A stretch of DNA of 64,000 nt from Thioalkalivibrio sulfidiphilus HL-EbGr7 (GCF_000021985.1 NC_011901.1:1054001-1118000); one strand, 5' to 3'. Counted from the first letter of the stretch, positions 36,688 to 45,715 are shown. Translations and numbers: made by a program. Notes: generated from the letters alone by a model not told the origin.

Positions 36688-36719
36688 ATGAAAAGGGGCC
36701 TGATCGGGCCCCTTTTCAT
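36688..36719 (+). terminator. Rho-independent terminator after pnp
   Basis: A 13-bp stem ATGAAAAGGGGCC and its complement, with a five-base loop, starts 24 bp after the pnp stop. The 3' arm contains TTTT followed by CATTTTG. Confidence 0.85.
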
Positions 36720-36820
36720 TTTGGGTTCGTTGGGTTGTCTGGTTGAAGTGTTCGCGTTCTTGGGCGGAATTTGAGTTCAAGCCGAGGCGAAAGCCGATGT
36801 CCAATTCAAAGGCGTTTCGA

Positions 36821-36912
36821 TCCGGCTTGCAGCCGGCTCGAGTTACTTTTCTTGCTTGTCCAAGAAAAGTAACCCGAGCCCCGGGCAACGGGGATCGGAA
36901 GCCTTTGACTTT
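36821..36912. repeat. Solo copy of the GTTACTTTTCTTG palindrome family
   Basis: The central palindrome GTTACTTTTCTTG-CTTGTC-CAAGAAAAGTAAC (36842-36873) is nearly identical to the one at 5219-5251. It is flanked by a short CCCCG...CGGGG hairpin and the same CGGAAGCCTTTGA block as the ends of the large element at 5184-5832. It lies between convergent pnp and the YheT-like gene. Confidence 0.75.
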
Positions 36913-36939
36913 ATGACTTCAGCCGAAACACAAGAGAGC

Positions 36940-37905
36940 CTATGTCGGATCGAAACGGTATCCAAACCTTTCCCCCAACCACGCCACACACCGCCGCTCC
37001 AGCCAGGACCGCCCGCGGCTGTCCATGAATCCCACATGCCCACCCCCCTCGGCCACCTCGAGCCGAACCGAATCCGACAGCTCGTCCGCCCCGGGAATGA
37101 CGTCGGGCGTCATGAAGGGATCGTTGCGCGCATGCAGGATCAGGGTCGGTACCCGGATACCGCGCAGCCAGGGGCGGCAACTGGCTCGGGTGTAGTAGTC
37201 GTCCACGTCCCGGTAGCCGGCCAGGGGGGCGGTCACCGCATCGTCGAAGCTGCGGAAGTCCCGCAGCCGGGCGATCTCGCGGCAGTCCAGGGGCATGTCC
37301 AGGCGCCGGCACTTGCGCAGCACGGAGCGGCGCAGCTGCCGGACCAGGTGCCACTGGTATATTCGGGACAGGCCCCGTTCCATGCGGTCGGCTGCCCGGT
37401 GCAGATCGAAGGGCACGGAGATGCCGATGGCGGCATCCACCCGGGGGCTGGTGGCGTGATCCCCCAGCCAGCGCAGCAGGGCATTGCCGCCCAGGGACAC
37501 GCCGATCAGCGCGAGTGGCCGGTCGGGTGCCCGTCGGCGCAGGTGATCCACCACGTGGGCGATGTCGCCGGTCTCACCGGCGCTGTAGGCCCGGGGCAGG
37601 CGGTTCGGTTCGCCGCTGCAGCCCCGGAAATGCATCACCAGACCCTGGCAGCCGGCCTGTGCCAGGCGGCGCATCAGGCCGGCGGCGTAGGGGCTGCGGC
37701 TGGAGCCCTCCAGACCATGGAGCAACAGCACCAGGGGTCCCTCGCGTTGAGGACCCCAGTCCAGGTCCAGGAAATCCCCGTCGGGCATTTCCAGGCGCTC
37801 CCGGCGCAGGGCGACGCCCCGGCGGGGCAGCAGGTTGGGGACCAGGGTCTGCAGGTGGGCACCCGGCAGCCACCAGGCGGGGGTGAAATCGGCAGGATGG
37901 ATCAT
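36940..37905 (-). CDS. YheT-type alpha/beta hydrolase
   Basis: The 321-residue protein resembles E. coli YheT. The oxyanion region is LLLHGLEGSSRSPY. The nucleophile elbow GVSLGGNALLRWLGD has Ser near residue 137. The Asp in HARNDPFMTP and the His in GGGHVGFMDSRG complete the triad. The N-terminal WWLPGAHLQTL is characteristic of this family. The physiological substrate is unknown. It is convergent with pnp and divergent from the methyltransferase gene 89 bp away. Confidence 0.88.
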   Translation of the reverse strand: MIHPADFTPAWWLPGAHLQTLVPNLLPRRGVALRRERLEMPDGDFLDLDWGPQREGPLVLLLHGLEGSSRSPYAAGLMRRLAQAGCQGLVMHFRGCSGEPNRLPRAYSAGETGDIAHVVDHLRRRAPDRPLALIGVSLGGNALLRWLGDHATSPRVDAAIGISVPFDLHRAADRMERGLSRIYQWHLVRQLRRSVLRKCRRLDMPLDCREIARLRDFRSFDDAVTAPLAGYRDVDDYYTRASCRPWLRGIRVPTLILHARNDPFMTPDVIPGADELSDSVRLEVAEGGGHVGFMDSRGRSWLERRCVAWLGERFGYRFDPT

Positions 37906-37994
37906 GACTTGAGACCGGTTCTAAAAGTGGGCGGCCCTTGAAACCCGGAGCTGGAGCCGGTACAACAGGGGCACGCCTTCACCCAAGGTTTGCC

Positions 37995-38651
37995 ATGGAT
38001 CTGCCTTCCATTCGAAGCGCCTACAAGCGTTACGCACGCACCTACGACGCCCTGTTCGGCCCCATCTTCTCCGGCGGCCGGCGCATGGCGGTCAGGCTCG
38101 CCAATACTGAGCCCAACCAGCGTATCCTGGAGGTGGGGGTCGGTACGGGGCTGTCCCTGCCGGACTACCGGGAGGATGCCCGGGTGGTCGGCATCGACAT
38201 CAGTCCGGACATGCTGAAGATCGCCCGGGAACGGGCCCGTGACCTTCCCCAGGTGGAGGCCCTGCTGGAGATGGATGCCGAACAGCTGGCCTTCCCGGAC
38301 AACAGTTTCGACAGCGTGGTGGCCATGTACGTGGCCTCGGTGGTGCCCCACCCGGAGCGCCTGCTGGAGGAGATGCAGCGGGTCTGCGTACCCGGTGGGG
38401 ATGTGCTGGTGATCAACCACTTTGCCTCCAGTCATCCGGTGATCCGCCGTATGGAGCGCACCCTGCGCCCGCTGTCCAAGGTGCTGGGCTTTCGCACCGA
38501 CATGGAACTGGACGCCCTGCCGAGGCTGCCGGGGCTCGATCGCCTCGACGTGCTCAATGCCAATCTGTTCGGTTACTGGAAGCTGGTGCATTACCGCAAT
38601 GGTGAGGCAGTGGCGGAACAGACCGTGGGTGAAGAGGCGCTGGCGGGGTGA
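37995..38651 (+). CDS. Class I SAM-dependent methyltransferase, PmtA-like (phospholipid N-methyltransferase candidate)
   Basis: The 218-residue protein has SAM motif I ILEVGVGTGLSLPDY (near residues 36-50), acidic post-I VVGIDIS, and motif IV SFDSVVAMYVASVV. The N-terminal YDALFGPIFSGGRR resembles Rhodobacter-type phosphatidylethanolamine N-methyltransferases. That substrate is inference, and other small-molecule methyl transfers are possible. The frame is open upstream, but the ATG at 37995 gives the best family alignment. Confidence 0.75.
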   Translation: MDLPSIRSAYKRYARTYDALFGPIFSGGRRMAVRLANTEPNQRILEVGVGTGLSLPDYREDARVVGIDISPDMLKIARERARDLPQVEALLEMDAEQLAFPDNSFDSVVAMYVASVVPHPERLLEEMQRVCVPGGDVLVINHFASSHPVIRRMERTLRPLSKVLGFRTDMELDALPRLPGLDRLDVLNANLFGYWKLVHYRNGEAVAEQTVGEEALAG

Positions 38652-38658
38652 AGAGAGT

Positions 38659-38730
38659 ATTCAAGATTCAAGATTCAAGATTCAAAGGCTGGGTTTAATC
38701 CCTTTGAATTTTGAATTTTGAATCTTGAAT
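38659..38730. repeat. ATTCAAG tandem-word hairpin at a convergent junction
   Basis: The left arm is four copies of ATTCAAG/A. The right arm is four inverted copies (TTTGAAT/CTTGAAT). The loop is GGCTGGGTTTAATCC. It fills the entire space between the methyltransferase stop and the stop codon of the convergent gene. The same words recur at 59980-60069. Confidence 0.8.
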
Positions 38731-39020
38731 TATGACTTTCGTGTCAGCAGCGGCAGTTCATGCCGACGCGCGTTGGCCGCCAGAAAGGTTCCCCGGCCGT
38801 TCTGTTCCAGATCCAGCCTCTCCCGACACTCCGATGCCTCGCCCAGGATCGTGGCGAAGATCACTTCCAGTTCACAGGCATCCACCCGCATGGTCCCGAA
38901 GGGGCCGCCCCTGTCATCGGGCAGCCAGAACAGCCTGGGCGCCCAGTTCCTGCCCTGGATGGTCTCGTGCCGGTACCAGCGGATGAGTTTCTCTTCCAGG
39001 CTTTCCTGTGACTCGCTCAT
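38730..39020 (-). CDS. Conserved-looking hypothetical protein (96 aa)
   Basis: I do not recognise this family. The 96-residue soluble protein is rich in Glu and Arg, with a Trp-containing N-terminal half (LIRWYRHETIQGRNWAPRLFWLPDDRGGP) and a basic C-terminus. Its start directly abuts the stop of the upstream gene (39021-39371), so the two are a translationally coupled pair. The stop lies in the ATTCAAG hairpin. The strict coupling argues it is a real gene. Confidence 0.65.
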   Translation of the reverse strand: MSESQESLEEKLIRWYRHETIQGRNWAPRLFWLPDDRGGPFGTMRVDACELEVIFATILGEASECRERLDLEQNGRGTFLAANARRHELPLLTRKS

Positions 39021-39371
39021 TCAGTCCTCCCGTGGCACCTTGACCTTGGGTTGCAGGGCGCGACCGCTGTTCGCGTCGTAGAAGGTTGCGCCGATCTCCG
39101 GCAGTTCCGGGCAGGCCGATTTGAGGCGCTGATACCAGGCGACGGGCAGGGCGTGAAATACCAGGTGCTGCAGTTCACGCCGGGTAAGCACAACCTCCAC
39201 GCCGCCGCTGCGGTAGCGGTAGCCCGGTTCGCCGCTGATCACACTGGCGGGACCGGGTTCACCCAGGTCCAGGGGCTTGTGCCCGGCATAGTCGCCGGCC
39301 ATGGCCACCAGCAGGGCATCGTCATCAAAACGGCGCAGCTTGCCGTCCGCTCCCTCGATCTCGATATTCAT
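39021..39371 (-). CDS. Hypothetical protein (116 aa), first gene of a coupled pair
   Basis: I do not recognise this family. The ATG at 39371 is chosen over an upstream in-frame start at 39497 because it is preceded by AGGTGAGGG on the minus strand. The 116-residue soluble protein has an acidic N-terminus and the segment FHALPVAWYQRLKSACPEL. It is divergent from the ATP-grasp gene across 191 bp, which makes shared regulation with the ATP-grasp/transglutaminase cluster possible. Confidence 0.65.
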   Translation of the reverse strand: MNIEIEGADGKLRRFDDDALLVAMAGDYAGHKPLDLGEPGPASVISGEPGYRYRSGGVEVVLTRRELQHLVFHALPVAWYQRLKSACPELPEIGATFYDANSGRALQPKVKVPRED

Positions 39372-39562
39372 ATCCCTCACCTGAAAAAATGACCGTCGCG
39401 AAATTGTCAGGCTTTGTCCGCCGGATGCCGGATCGTGATTGTGACTGAAAGTCTGCCGCTTCTCTAATCCCCATGGCGATGCACGGGGCATGGACACTTG
39501 TTTATCGTGGCCTCAGGGCTTAACGTGAAAACACGAGCATTCGAACCCGGATCCGATCAGCC

Positions 39563-41011
39563 ATGAGCATCGACTGGAAGAGTTACGACCCCAACGGCTT
39601 CTACGACGAACTGATCAGTTCGCCCGGCTATCCCCGCGCAGCAGCCCGCACACTGACCTCCTATCTGCGCTCCCTGAGCGACGAGGAGATCCACGAGCGC
39701 AAGGCGGCCGCGGAGCATGCCATCGTGGAAATGGGCATCACCTTCACGGTGTATACGGAAGGCGGCAACATCGACCGCGCCTGGCCCTTCGACATTATCC
39801 CGCGCATCATCCCGCGCAAGGAATGGATGCGCGTGGAGGAGGGCCTCAAGCAGCGGGTCACCGCGCTCAACCTGTTCATCAACGATCTCTACAACGAGCA
39901 GAAGATCGTCAAGGACAAGGTGTTCCCCAAGGAGGTGCTGGCCCAGTCCAAAAATTTCCGTGAGCAGTGCGTCGGCATCCAGCCGGCCCACGGGGTCTGG
40001 GCGCACATCTGCGGCTCCGACCTGGTGCGCGACAAGGACGGCACCCTATACGTGCTGGAGGACAACCTGCGCGTGCCTTCGGGGGTCTCCTATATGCTGG
40101 AGAACCGCCAGGTCACCAAGCGGGTGTTCCCGGAACTGTTCGAGAACTACTCCATCCTGCCGGTGGACGAATACCCATCGCAGCTGTTCGACATGCTGGC
40201 CTCCCTGTCGCCCCGGCCCCTGGATTATCCGGAGGTGGTGGTGCTCACCCCGGGCATCTACAACTCCGCCTACTTCGAGCACTCCTTCCTGGCCCAGCGC
40301 ATGGGCGCGGAACTGGTGGAGGGCAGTGACCTGCTGGTGGGTGAGGACGACTGCGTGTACATGCGCACCATCGGCGGCCTGGAACGGGTGGATGTGATCT
40401 ACCGTCGCGTCGATGACCTGTTTCTGGACCCGGAGGCCTTCAACCCCGACTCCATGCTGGGGGTGCCCGGCCTGATGCGCGCCTGGCGCAAGGGCAACGT
40501 GGCACTGGCCAATGCGCCCGGGGCGGGCGTGGCCGACGACAAGGTGGTCTACGCCTTCGTGCCGGAGATCATCCGCTACTACCTGGACCAGGATCCCATC
40601 ATCCCCAACGTGCCCACTTTCCGCTGCATGTACCCCGACGAGCGCGAGCACGTGCTCAAGCACCTGGACGAACTGGTGATCAAACCCGCCAACGAGTCCG
40701 GCGGTTACGGCATGCTGATCGGCCCCCATGCCAGCAAGCGCCAGCGCGCGGAGTTCGCCGACCTGATCAAGAAGGATCCGCGCAATTACATCGCCCAGCC
40801 CACCCTGGCCATCTCCACCACGCCGACCCTGTGCGACGGACACCTGGAGCCCCGTCACGTGGACCTGCGCCCCTTCATCCTCCAGGGGGTGCGCACCGAC
40901 GTGACCGCCGGCGGACTGACCCGGGTGGCCCTGCGCAAGGGTTCCCTGGTGGTCAATTCCTCCCAGGGCGGGGGCAGCAAGGACACCTGGATCGTGGATA
41001 CGGAGTCATAA
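39563..41011 (+). CDS. Circularly permuted ATP-grasp protein (CP_ATPgrasp, DUF404/DUF407 type)
   Basis: The 482-residue protein belongs to a circularly permuted ATP-grasp family predicted to form amide or peptide bonds at the expense of ATP. Family landmarks are EGGNIDRAWPFDIIPRII (near residues 67-84), LYVLEDNLRVPSGVSYMLEN (near 162-181), VIKPANESGGYGMLIGP with the ATP-contacting Lys and glycine loop (near 372), and RPFILQG. The alpha-E gene begins 3 bp after the stop. Substrate and product are unknown. A second ATP-grasp copy lies at 45789. Confidence 0.9.
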   Translation: MSIDWKSYDPNGFYDELISSPGYPRAAARTLTSYLRSLSDEEIHERKAAAEHAIVEMGITFTVYTEGGNIDRAWPFDIIPRIIPRKEWMRVEEGLKQRVTALNLFINDLYNEQKIVKDKVFPKEVLAQSKNFREQCVGIQPAHGVWAHICGSDLVRDKDGTLYVLEDNLRVPSGVSYMLENRQVTKRVFPELFENYSILPVDEYPSQLFDMLASLSPRPLDYPEVVVLTPGIYNSAYFEHSFLAQRMGAELVEGSDLLVGEDDCVYMRTIGGLERVDVIYRRVDDLFLDPEAFNPDSMLGVPGLMRAWRKGNVALANAPGAGVADDKVVYAFVPEIIRYYLDQDPIIPNVPTFRCMYPDEREHVLKHLDELVIKPANESGGYGMLIGPHASKRQRAEFADLIKKDPRNYIAQPTLAISTTPTLCDGHLEPRHVDLRPFILQGVRTDVTAGGLTRVALRKGSLVVNSSQGGGSKDTWIVDTES

Positions 41012-41014
41012 GCG

Positions 41015-41953
41015 ATGCTTTCACGCGTAGCCGAACGCCTGTACTGGATGGCCCGCTACATCGAGCGTGCCGAGAACACCGCGCGCATGGTGATGGCCTT
41101 CTCCCACCTGGCCCTGGACATGCCCCGCTCGGTGCAGCTGTCCTGGAAGAGCATGGTCTCCACCACCGGCGGTGATGCCGCCTTCGATCATCACTACCAG
41201 CGGGATGATGAGCGCAACTGCGTCAAGTTCCTGCTCGCCGACCTGGACAATCCCGGCTCCATCATGAGTTCGCTCTCAGGGGCCCGGGAGAACGTGCGCA
41301 CCACCCGGGACCTGGTGCCCTCCGAGGCCTGGGAATCGGTCAACGAGCTGTACCTGTTCGGCAAGGCCAACGCGGAGGCCGGCGTGGGCAAGCGCGGCCG
41401 CTATGCCTTCCTCTCGGAGATCATCAGCCGTTGCCAGCAGATCACCGGCCTGCTGGCGGGCACCATGAGCCACGACCATGCCTATGATTTCATCCGCGCG
41501 GGGCGCAACCTGGAGCGGGCCGACATGAGTTCGCGCCTGCTGGACGTGGCTGGCATCGGCCTGCTCAGCAAGGACGAGGACATGCAGCCCTTCGAGAACC
41601 TGCTGTGGATCAACATCCTGAAATCCGTGAGCGGCTTCCAGATGTACCGCCAGCACGTGCGCCGGCGCGTAAACGGTGCCCTGGTGATCCAGTTCCTGCT
41701 CCAGGACAAGCAGTTCCCCCGCGCCATCGCTCATGCCCTGGGCGAGGTGGAGACCAGTCTCGCCAACCTGCCGCGCAACGAACTGCCGCTGCGCTTCATC
41801 GCCCAGGTCAAGCGACACGTGCAGGACGCCAAGGTGGAGACCCTGCTCAAGCCCGAGGAACTGCACCAGTTCCTGGACCAGATCCAGATGGAGATGGCCG
41901 AGACCCATGCCAGCATCGCGGACAACTGGTTCCGACTGGACCGGGCGGCGTGA
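41015..41953 (+). CDS. Alpha-E domain protein (DUF403)
   Basis: The 312-residue all-helical protein opens with MLSRVAERLYWMARYIERAENTARM, the hallmark of the alpha-E family, whose repeated helices carry conserved Glu and Arg. These proteins are almost always encoded next to, or fused to, circularly permuted ATP-grasp proteins, as here and at 45789-48344. The biochemical role is unknown. Confidence 0.9.
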   Translation: MLSRVAERLYWMARYIERAENTARMVMAFSHLALDMPRSVQLSWKSMVSTTGGDAAFDHHYQRDDERNCVKFLLADLDNPGSIMSSLSGARENVRTTRDLVPSEAWESVNELYLFGKANAEAGVGKRGRYAFLSEIISRCQQITGLLAGTMSHDHAYDFIRAGRNLERADMSSRLLDVAGIGLLSKDEDMQPFENLLWINILKSVSGFQMYRQHVRRRVNGALVIQFLLQDKQFPRAIAHALGEVETSLANLPRNELPLRFIAQVKRHVQDAKVETLLKPEELHQFLDQIQMEMAETHASIADNWFRLDRAA

Positions 41954-41980
41954 GACGGCGGTTTGGTCTTTGCTAAGGAA

Positions 41981-42146
41981 CATCTGCCGCAGAGGCGCGA
42001 AGACGCAGAGAATGTATTTTGACAGGATTGACATGATTTACAGGATTAATCGAAAAGCGGTGCAAGCGTGCTTATTCATCATGTGAATCATGTAAATCCT
42101 GTCAGATCCCTTCTTTCTCTGCGTCTCCGCGCCTCTGCGGCAGATG
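41981..42146. repeat. Nested palindromic element between alpha-E and transglutaminase genes
   Basis: The outer arms 41981-42012 and 42115-42146 match at 31 of 32 positions. The inner arms begin GACAGGATT (42021-42038 versus 42086-42103, 17 of 18). The centre contains AAAAGCGGTG, as in the copy at 33048-33194. It separates two genes of the ATP-grasp cluster, so it may break or attenuate the operon. Confidence 0.8.
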
Positions 42147-42181
42147 TCATCACTTCCGCGCCATAGAAAACCGGAGCCCCC

Positions 42182-45100
42182 ATGGCCATTCGAGTCGCGC
42201 TGAACCATCGCACGGTGTATCGCTTTGACCGGCGGGTGCGGATCTCGCCCCATGTGATCCGGCTGCGCCCGGCGGTGCACACGCGCACCCCGATCCTCAG
42301 CTACTCCCTGGACATCCAGCCGAAGGATCACTTCATCAACTGGCAGCAGGACCCCTTCGGCAACCTGCTCGCCCGGGTGGTGTTCCCGGAGGCCATGCGC
42401 GAGCTCTCGGTCACCGTGGACCTGGTGGCGGAGATGACCGTCATCAATCCCTTCGACTTCTTCGTGGAGAAGTACGCGGAGACCTTCCCCTTCGGGTACG
42501 ACGGCATCCTGGCCAAGGAGTTGATCCCCTATCTGGAGATCACCGATCGCGGTCCCCTGCTCATGGCGTGGCTCGAGCAGGTCCAGCGCGACGACCGCGG
42601 CATCGTGGATTTCCTGGTGGATCTCAACCGCCGCTTGCACCAGGACATCGCCTACAGCGTGCGCATGGAGCCCGGCGTGCAGACCTGCGAGGAGACGCTC
42701 ACCCGGCGCATCGGCTCCTGCCGGGATTCCGCCTGGCTGCTGGTGCAGATCCTGCGACACCTGGGGCTGGCGGCCCGCTTCGTCTCCGGTTATCTCGTCC
42801 AGCTCACCGCCGACGAGAAGTCCCTGGACGGCCCCTCGGGACCGGAGGCGGACTTCACCGACCTGCACGCCTGGACCGAGGTGTTCGTGCCCGGGGCCGG
42901 ATGGATCGGGCTCGATCCCACCTCGGGGCTGTTCGCCGGGGAGGGGCACATCCCGCTGGCCTGCACGCCCAGCCCCCTGAGCGCCGCGCCCATCACCGGC
43001 TACACCGAGGTGTGCGAGGTAGCCTTCGAGCACGAGAACCGGGTCAGCCGCATCCACGAGGACCCCCGGGTCACCAAGCCCTACAGCGACGACCAGTGGG
43101 CCGCCATCGATGCCCTGGGCCGCAAGGTGGACCAGGATCTGCTGGATGGCGACGTGCGCCTGACCATGGGCGGCGAGCCCACCTTCGTGTCCATCGACGA
43201 CATGGAGGCCGCCGAGTGGAACACCCGGGCCGACGGCCCCCACAAGCGCCGCCTGGCCCGGGAACTGGCTGGGCGTCTGCTCAGGCGCTTCGGCCCCGGC
43301 GGCATGTTCCACCACGGCCAGGGCAAGTGGTATCCCGGCGAGCCCCTGCCGCGCTGGTCCCTGGGCTGTTTCTGGCGCAAGGACGGTGAGCCGGTGTGGC
43401 GGGATCCCGCGTGGCTCGCGGACATCAGCCGGGACTACGGCCACGGCCGCGACCAGGCCCTGGCCTTCGCCCGGGAACTGGCGCAGCACCTGGGCGTGCC
43501 GGAGAGCTACCTGGTGCCCGGTCACGAGGACCCCCTCTACTACCTGTGGCGGGAAGGCAACGAGCCCGTCAACCGGGATCCCCTGAAGGCGGATCTGAAG
43601 AGTCCCGCGGAACGCCGCCGCCTGGCCCGCATCCTCTCCCAGGGTCTGGACGAGCCGGCGGGCTACGCCCTGCCGCTCACCTGGGACCACGAGCACGACC
43701 ACTGGCGCAGCGGCGTCTGGGCGTTTCGCCGCGGCCGGCTGTTCCTGATCCCCGGCGATTCCCCCATGGGCCTGCGCCTGCCCCTGGACAGCCTGCCCTG
43801 GGTGGCGCCCGCAAAGCGGGACGAGCCCCAGGCCCCGAGCCTGTTCGAGGCGCGTCCGGAGCTGGGGGATTACTTCGGCGAGGTGACCCGGCGCTACAGC
43901 GAGCGGGTGGCCCCGGAGGATCCCCGGGCCGACACGGGCCTGCAGCCCCAGGCCCCGGGCGATGATCCGGATGACACCCGCTGGGCGGAGGTGCCCCACA
44001 CCAGCCTGTGCGTGGAGGCGAGGGAAGGGCGCCTGCACGTGTTTCTGCCGCCGCTCAATTTCCTGGAGCACTACCTGGACCTGGTCTGTGCCGTGGAGGC
44101 CACCGCCACGAAGCTCAGGCTGCCCGTGGTGCTGGAGGGCTACGAGCCGCCCCGGGACAACCGCCTGGAACGGCTGCTGGTGACCCCGGACCCGGGGGTG
44201 ATCGAGGTGAACATCCATCCCGCTGCCAGCTGGGAAAAGCTTCGGGACAACACCCTGGCCCTCTACGAGGAGGCCCGCCAGTCGCGCCTGGGCACGGAGA
44301 AGTTCATGCTGGACGGCCGCCACACGGGCACCGGCGGCGGCAACCACGTGACCCTGGGGGCGGCCACGCCCGTGGACAGCCCGCTGCTGCGCCGTCCGGA
44401 CCTGCTGGGCTCACTGGTGAGCTTCTGGCAGCACCACCCGGGGCTCTCCTACCTGTTCTCCGGCATGTTCATCGGCCCCACCAGCCAGGCGCCACGCATC
44501 GACGAGGCGCGCAACGAGTCCCTCTACGAGCTGGAGATCGCCCTGTCGCAGTTGCCGCAAGGCGAGGAGCCCCGTCCCTGGCTGGTGGACCGGCTGTTTC
44601 GCAACCTGCTGGTGGACATCACCGGCAACACCCACCGGGCCGAGTTCTGCATCGACAAGCTCTACTCCCCGGACAGCCCCACGGGGCGCCTGGGCCTCCT
44701 TGAGCTGCGCGCCTTCGAGATGCCGCCCCACGCGCGCATGAGCCTGGTGCAGATGCTGCTGCTGCGGTCCCTGGTGGCCTGCTTCTGGCGCGAGCCCTAC
44801 CGTCATCGCCTGGTGCGCTGGGGCACGGCCCTGCACGACCGCTTCATGCTGCCCCACTTCGTGGAGCGGGACATGGCCCAGGTGGTGGAACACCTCAACC
44901 GCGCCGGTTACCCCTTCCAGGCGGACTGGCTGGCGCCGTTCTCCGAGTTCCGCTTCCCCCATTACGGGCGGGTCAGCATCGGCGACATCCAGATCGAGCT
45001 GCGCATGGCGCTGGAGCCCTGGCACGTGCTGGGCGAGGAGGTGACGACGGCGGGCACGGCACGCTACGTGGACTCCTCCGTGGAGCGCCTGCAGGTGCGC

Positions 45101-45568
45101 GTGACCGGCCTCACCGAGGGCCGCTACGTGCTGGCCTGCAACGGCCGGCGTGTGCCCCTGCAGTCTACCGGCACCCACGGCGAGTACGTGGCCGGTGTAC
45201 GCTACCGGGCCTGGCAGCCGCCCTCGGCCCTGCACCCCAACATCGGCGTGCACGCACCCCTGGTGTTCGACCTGATCGACACCTGGAACGGCCGGGCCAT
45301 CGGTGGCTGCACCTACCACGTCTCCCACCCGGGCGGACGCAACTACGACGTCTTCCCGGTCAACGCCTTCGAGGCCGAGGCCCGGCGCATCACCCGCTTC
45401 TGGGACCACGGCCACACCCCCGGCACCCTGCAGCCGCCGCCGGCCCTGCGCTCCCTGGCGCAATTTCACCCCGAGGGCAGCCTTCTGGGCCCCATGGCCC
45501 CGCCCACCGAGCGGCCCGACCCGGAGTATCCCTGCACGCTGGATCTGCGTCGGCCGCCTTCGGTTTAG
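42182..45568 (+). CDS. Giant transglutaminase-like protein with DUF2126
   Basis: The 1128-residue protein has an N-terminal bacterial transglutaminase-associated beta domain (about residues 3-85). A transglutaminase/papain-like core follows, with the Cys-His-Asp triad visible at Cys180 (RIGSCRDSAW), His229 (DLHAWTEVF) and Asp245 (GLDPTSGL). The remaining 800 or so residues are DUF2126, containing GGEPTFVSIDDMEAAEWN, LPPLNFLEHYLDLV and HTGTGGGNHVTLGAATP. This architecture is known from ATP-grasp/alpha-E neighbourhoods. The core may cleave or exchange peptide or isopeptide bonds. No signal peptide, so it is cytoplasmic. Confidence 0.9.
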   Translation: MAIRVALNHRTVYRFDRRVRISPHVIRLRPAVHTRTPILSYSLDIQPKDHFINWQQDPFGNLLARVVFPEAMRELSVTVDLVAEMTVINPFDFFVEKYAETFPFGYDGILAKELIPYLEITDRGPLLMAWLEQVQRDDRGIVDFLVDLNRRLHQDIAYSVRMEPGVQTCEETLTRRIGSCRDSAWLLVQILRHLGLAARFVSGYLVQLTADEKSLDGPSGPEADFTDLHAWTEVFVPGAGWIGLDPTSGLFAGEGHIPLACTPSPLSAAPITGYTEVCEVAFEHENRVSRIHEDPRVTKPYSDDQWAAIDALGRKVDQDLLDGDVRLTMGGEPTFVSIDDMEAAEWNTRADGPHKRRLARELAGRLLRRFGPGGMFHHGQGKWYPGEPLPRWSLGCFWRKDGEPVWRDPAWLADISRDYGHGRDQALAFARELAQHLGVPESYLVPGHEDPLYYLWREGNEPVNRDPLKADLKSPAERRRLARILSQGLDEPAGYALPLTWDHEHDHWRSGVWAFRRGRLFLIPGDSPMGLRLPLDSLPWVAPAKRDEPQAPSLFEARPELGDYFGEVTRRYSERVAPEDPRADTGLQPQAPGDDPDDTRWAEVPHTSLCVEAREGRLHVFLPPLNFLEHYLDLVCAVEATATKLRLPVVLEGYEPPRDNRLERLLVTPDPGVIEVNIHPAASWEKLRDNTLALYEEARQSRLGTEKFMLDGRHTGTGGGNHVTLGAATPVDSPLLRRPDLLGSLVSFWQHHPGLSYLFSGMFIGPTSQAPRIDEARNESLYELEIALSQLPQGEEPRPWLVDRLFRNLLVDITGNTHRAEFCIDKLYSPDSPTGRLGLLELRAFEMPPHARMSLVQMLLLRSLVACFWREPYRHRLVRWGTALHDRFMLPHFVERDMAQVVEHLNRAGYPFQADWLAPFSEFRFPHYGRVSIGDIQIELRMALEPWHVLGEEVTTAGTARYVDSSVERLQVRVTGLTEGRYVLACNGRRVPLQSTGTHGEYVAGVRYRAWQPPSALHPNIGVHAPLVFDLIDTWNGRAIGGCTYHVSHPGGRNYDVFPVNAFEAEARRITRFWDHGHTPGTLQPPPALRSLAQFHPEGSLLGPMAPPTERPDPEYPCTLDLRRPPSV

Positions 45569-45715
45569 CACTGTTGTTAACGCGGAGTACGCAGAGACGC
45601 AGAGGGCGCAAAGATTCTGAAGGGTGAAGCCAAGCCATACCCGGCCGGTTTTGATCCCTATTCCGACTTTCTTTGCGTTCTCTGCGTCTCTGCGACCTTT
45701 GCGTTGACAGCAGTG
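45569..45715. repeat. Inverted repeat with ACGCAGAG-word arms after the DUF2126 gene
   Basis: The arms 45569-45614 and 45670-45715 match at about 38 of 46 positions. Each arm is a run of degenerate 8-9-nt words (AACGCGGAG, TACGCAGAG, ACGCAGAG, GGCGCAAAG). It begins at the stop of the DUF2126 gene. The words resemble the ends of the GxxExxY element at 541-990. Confidence 0.75.
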
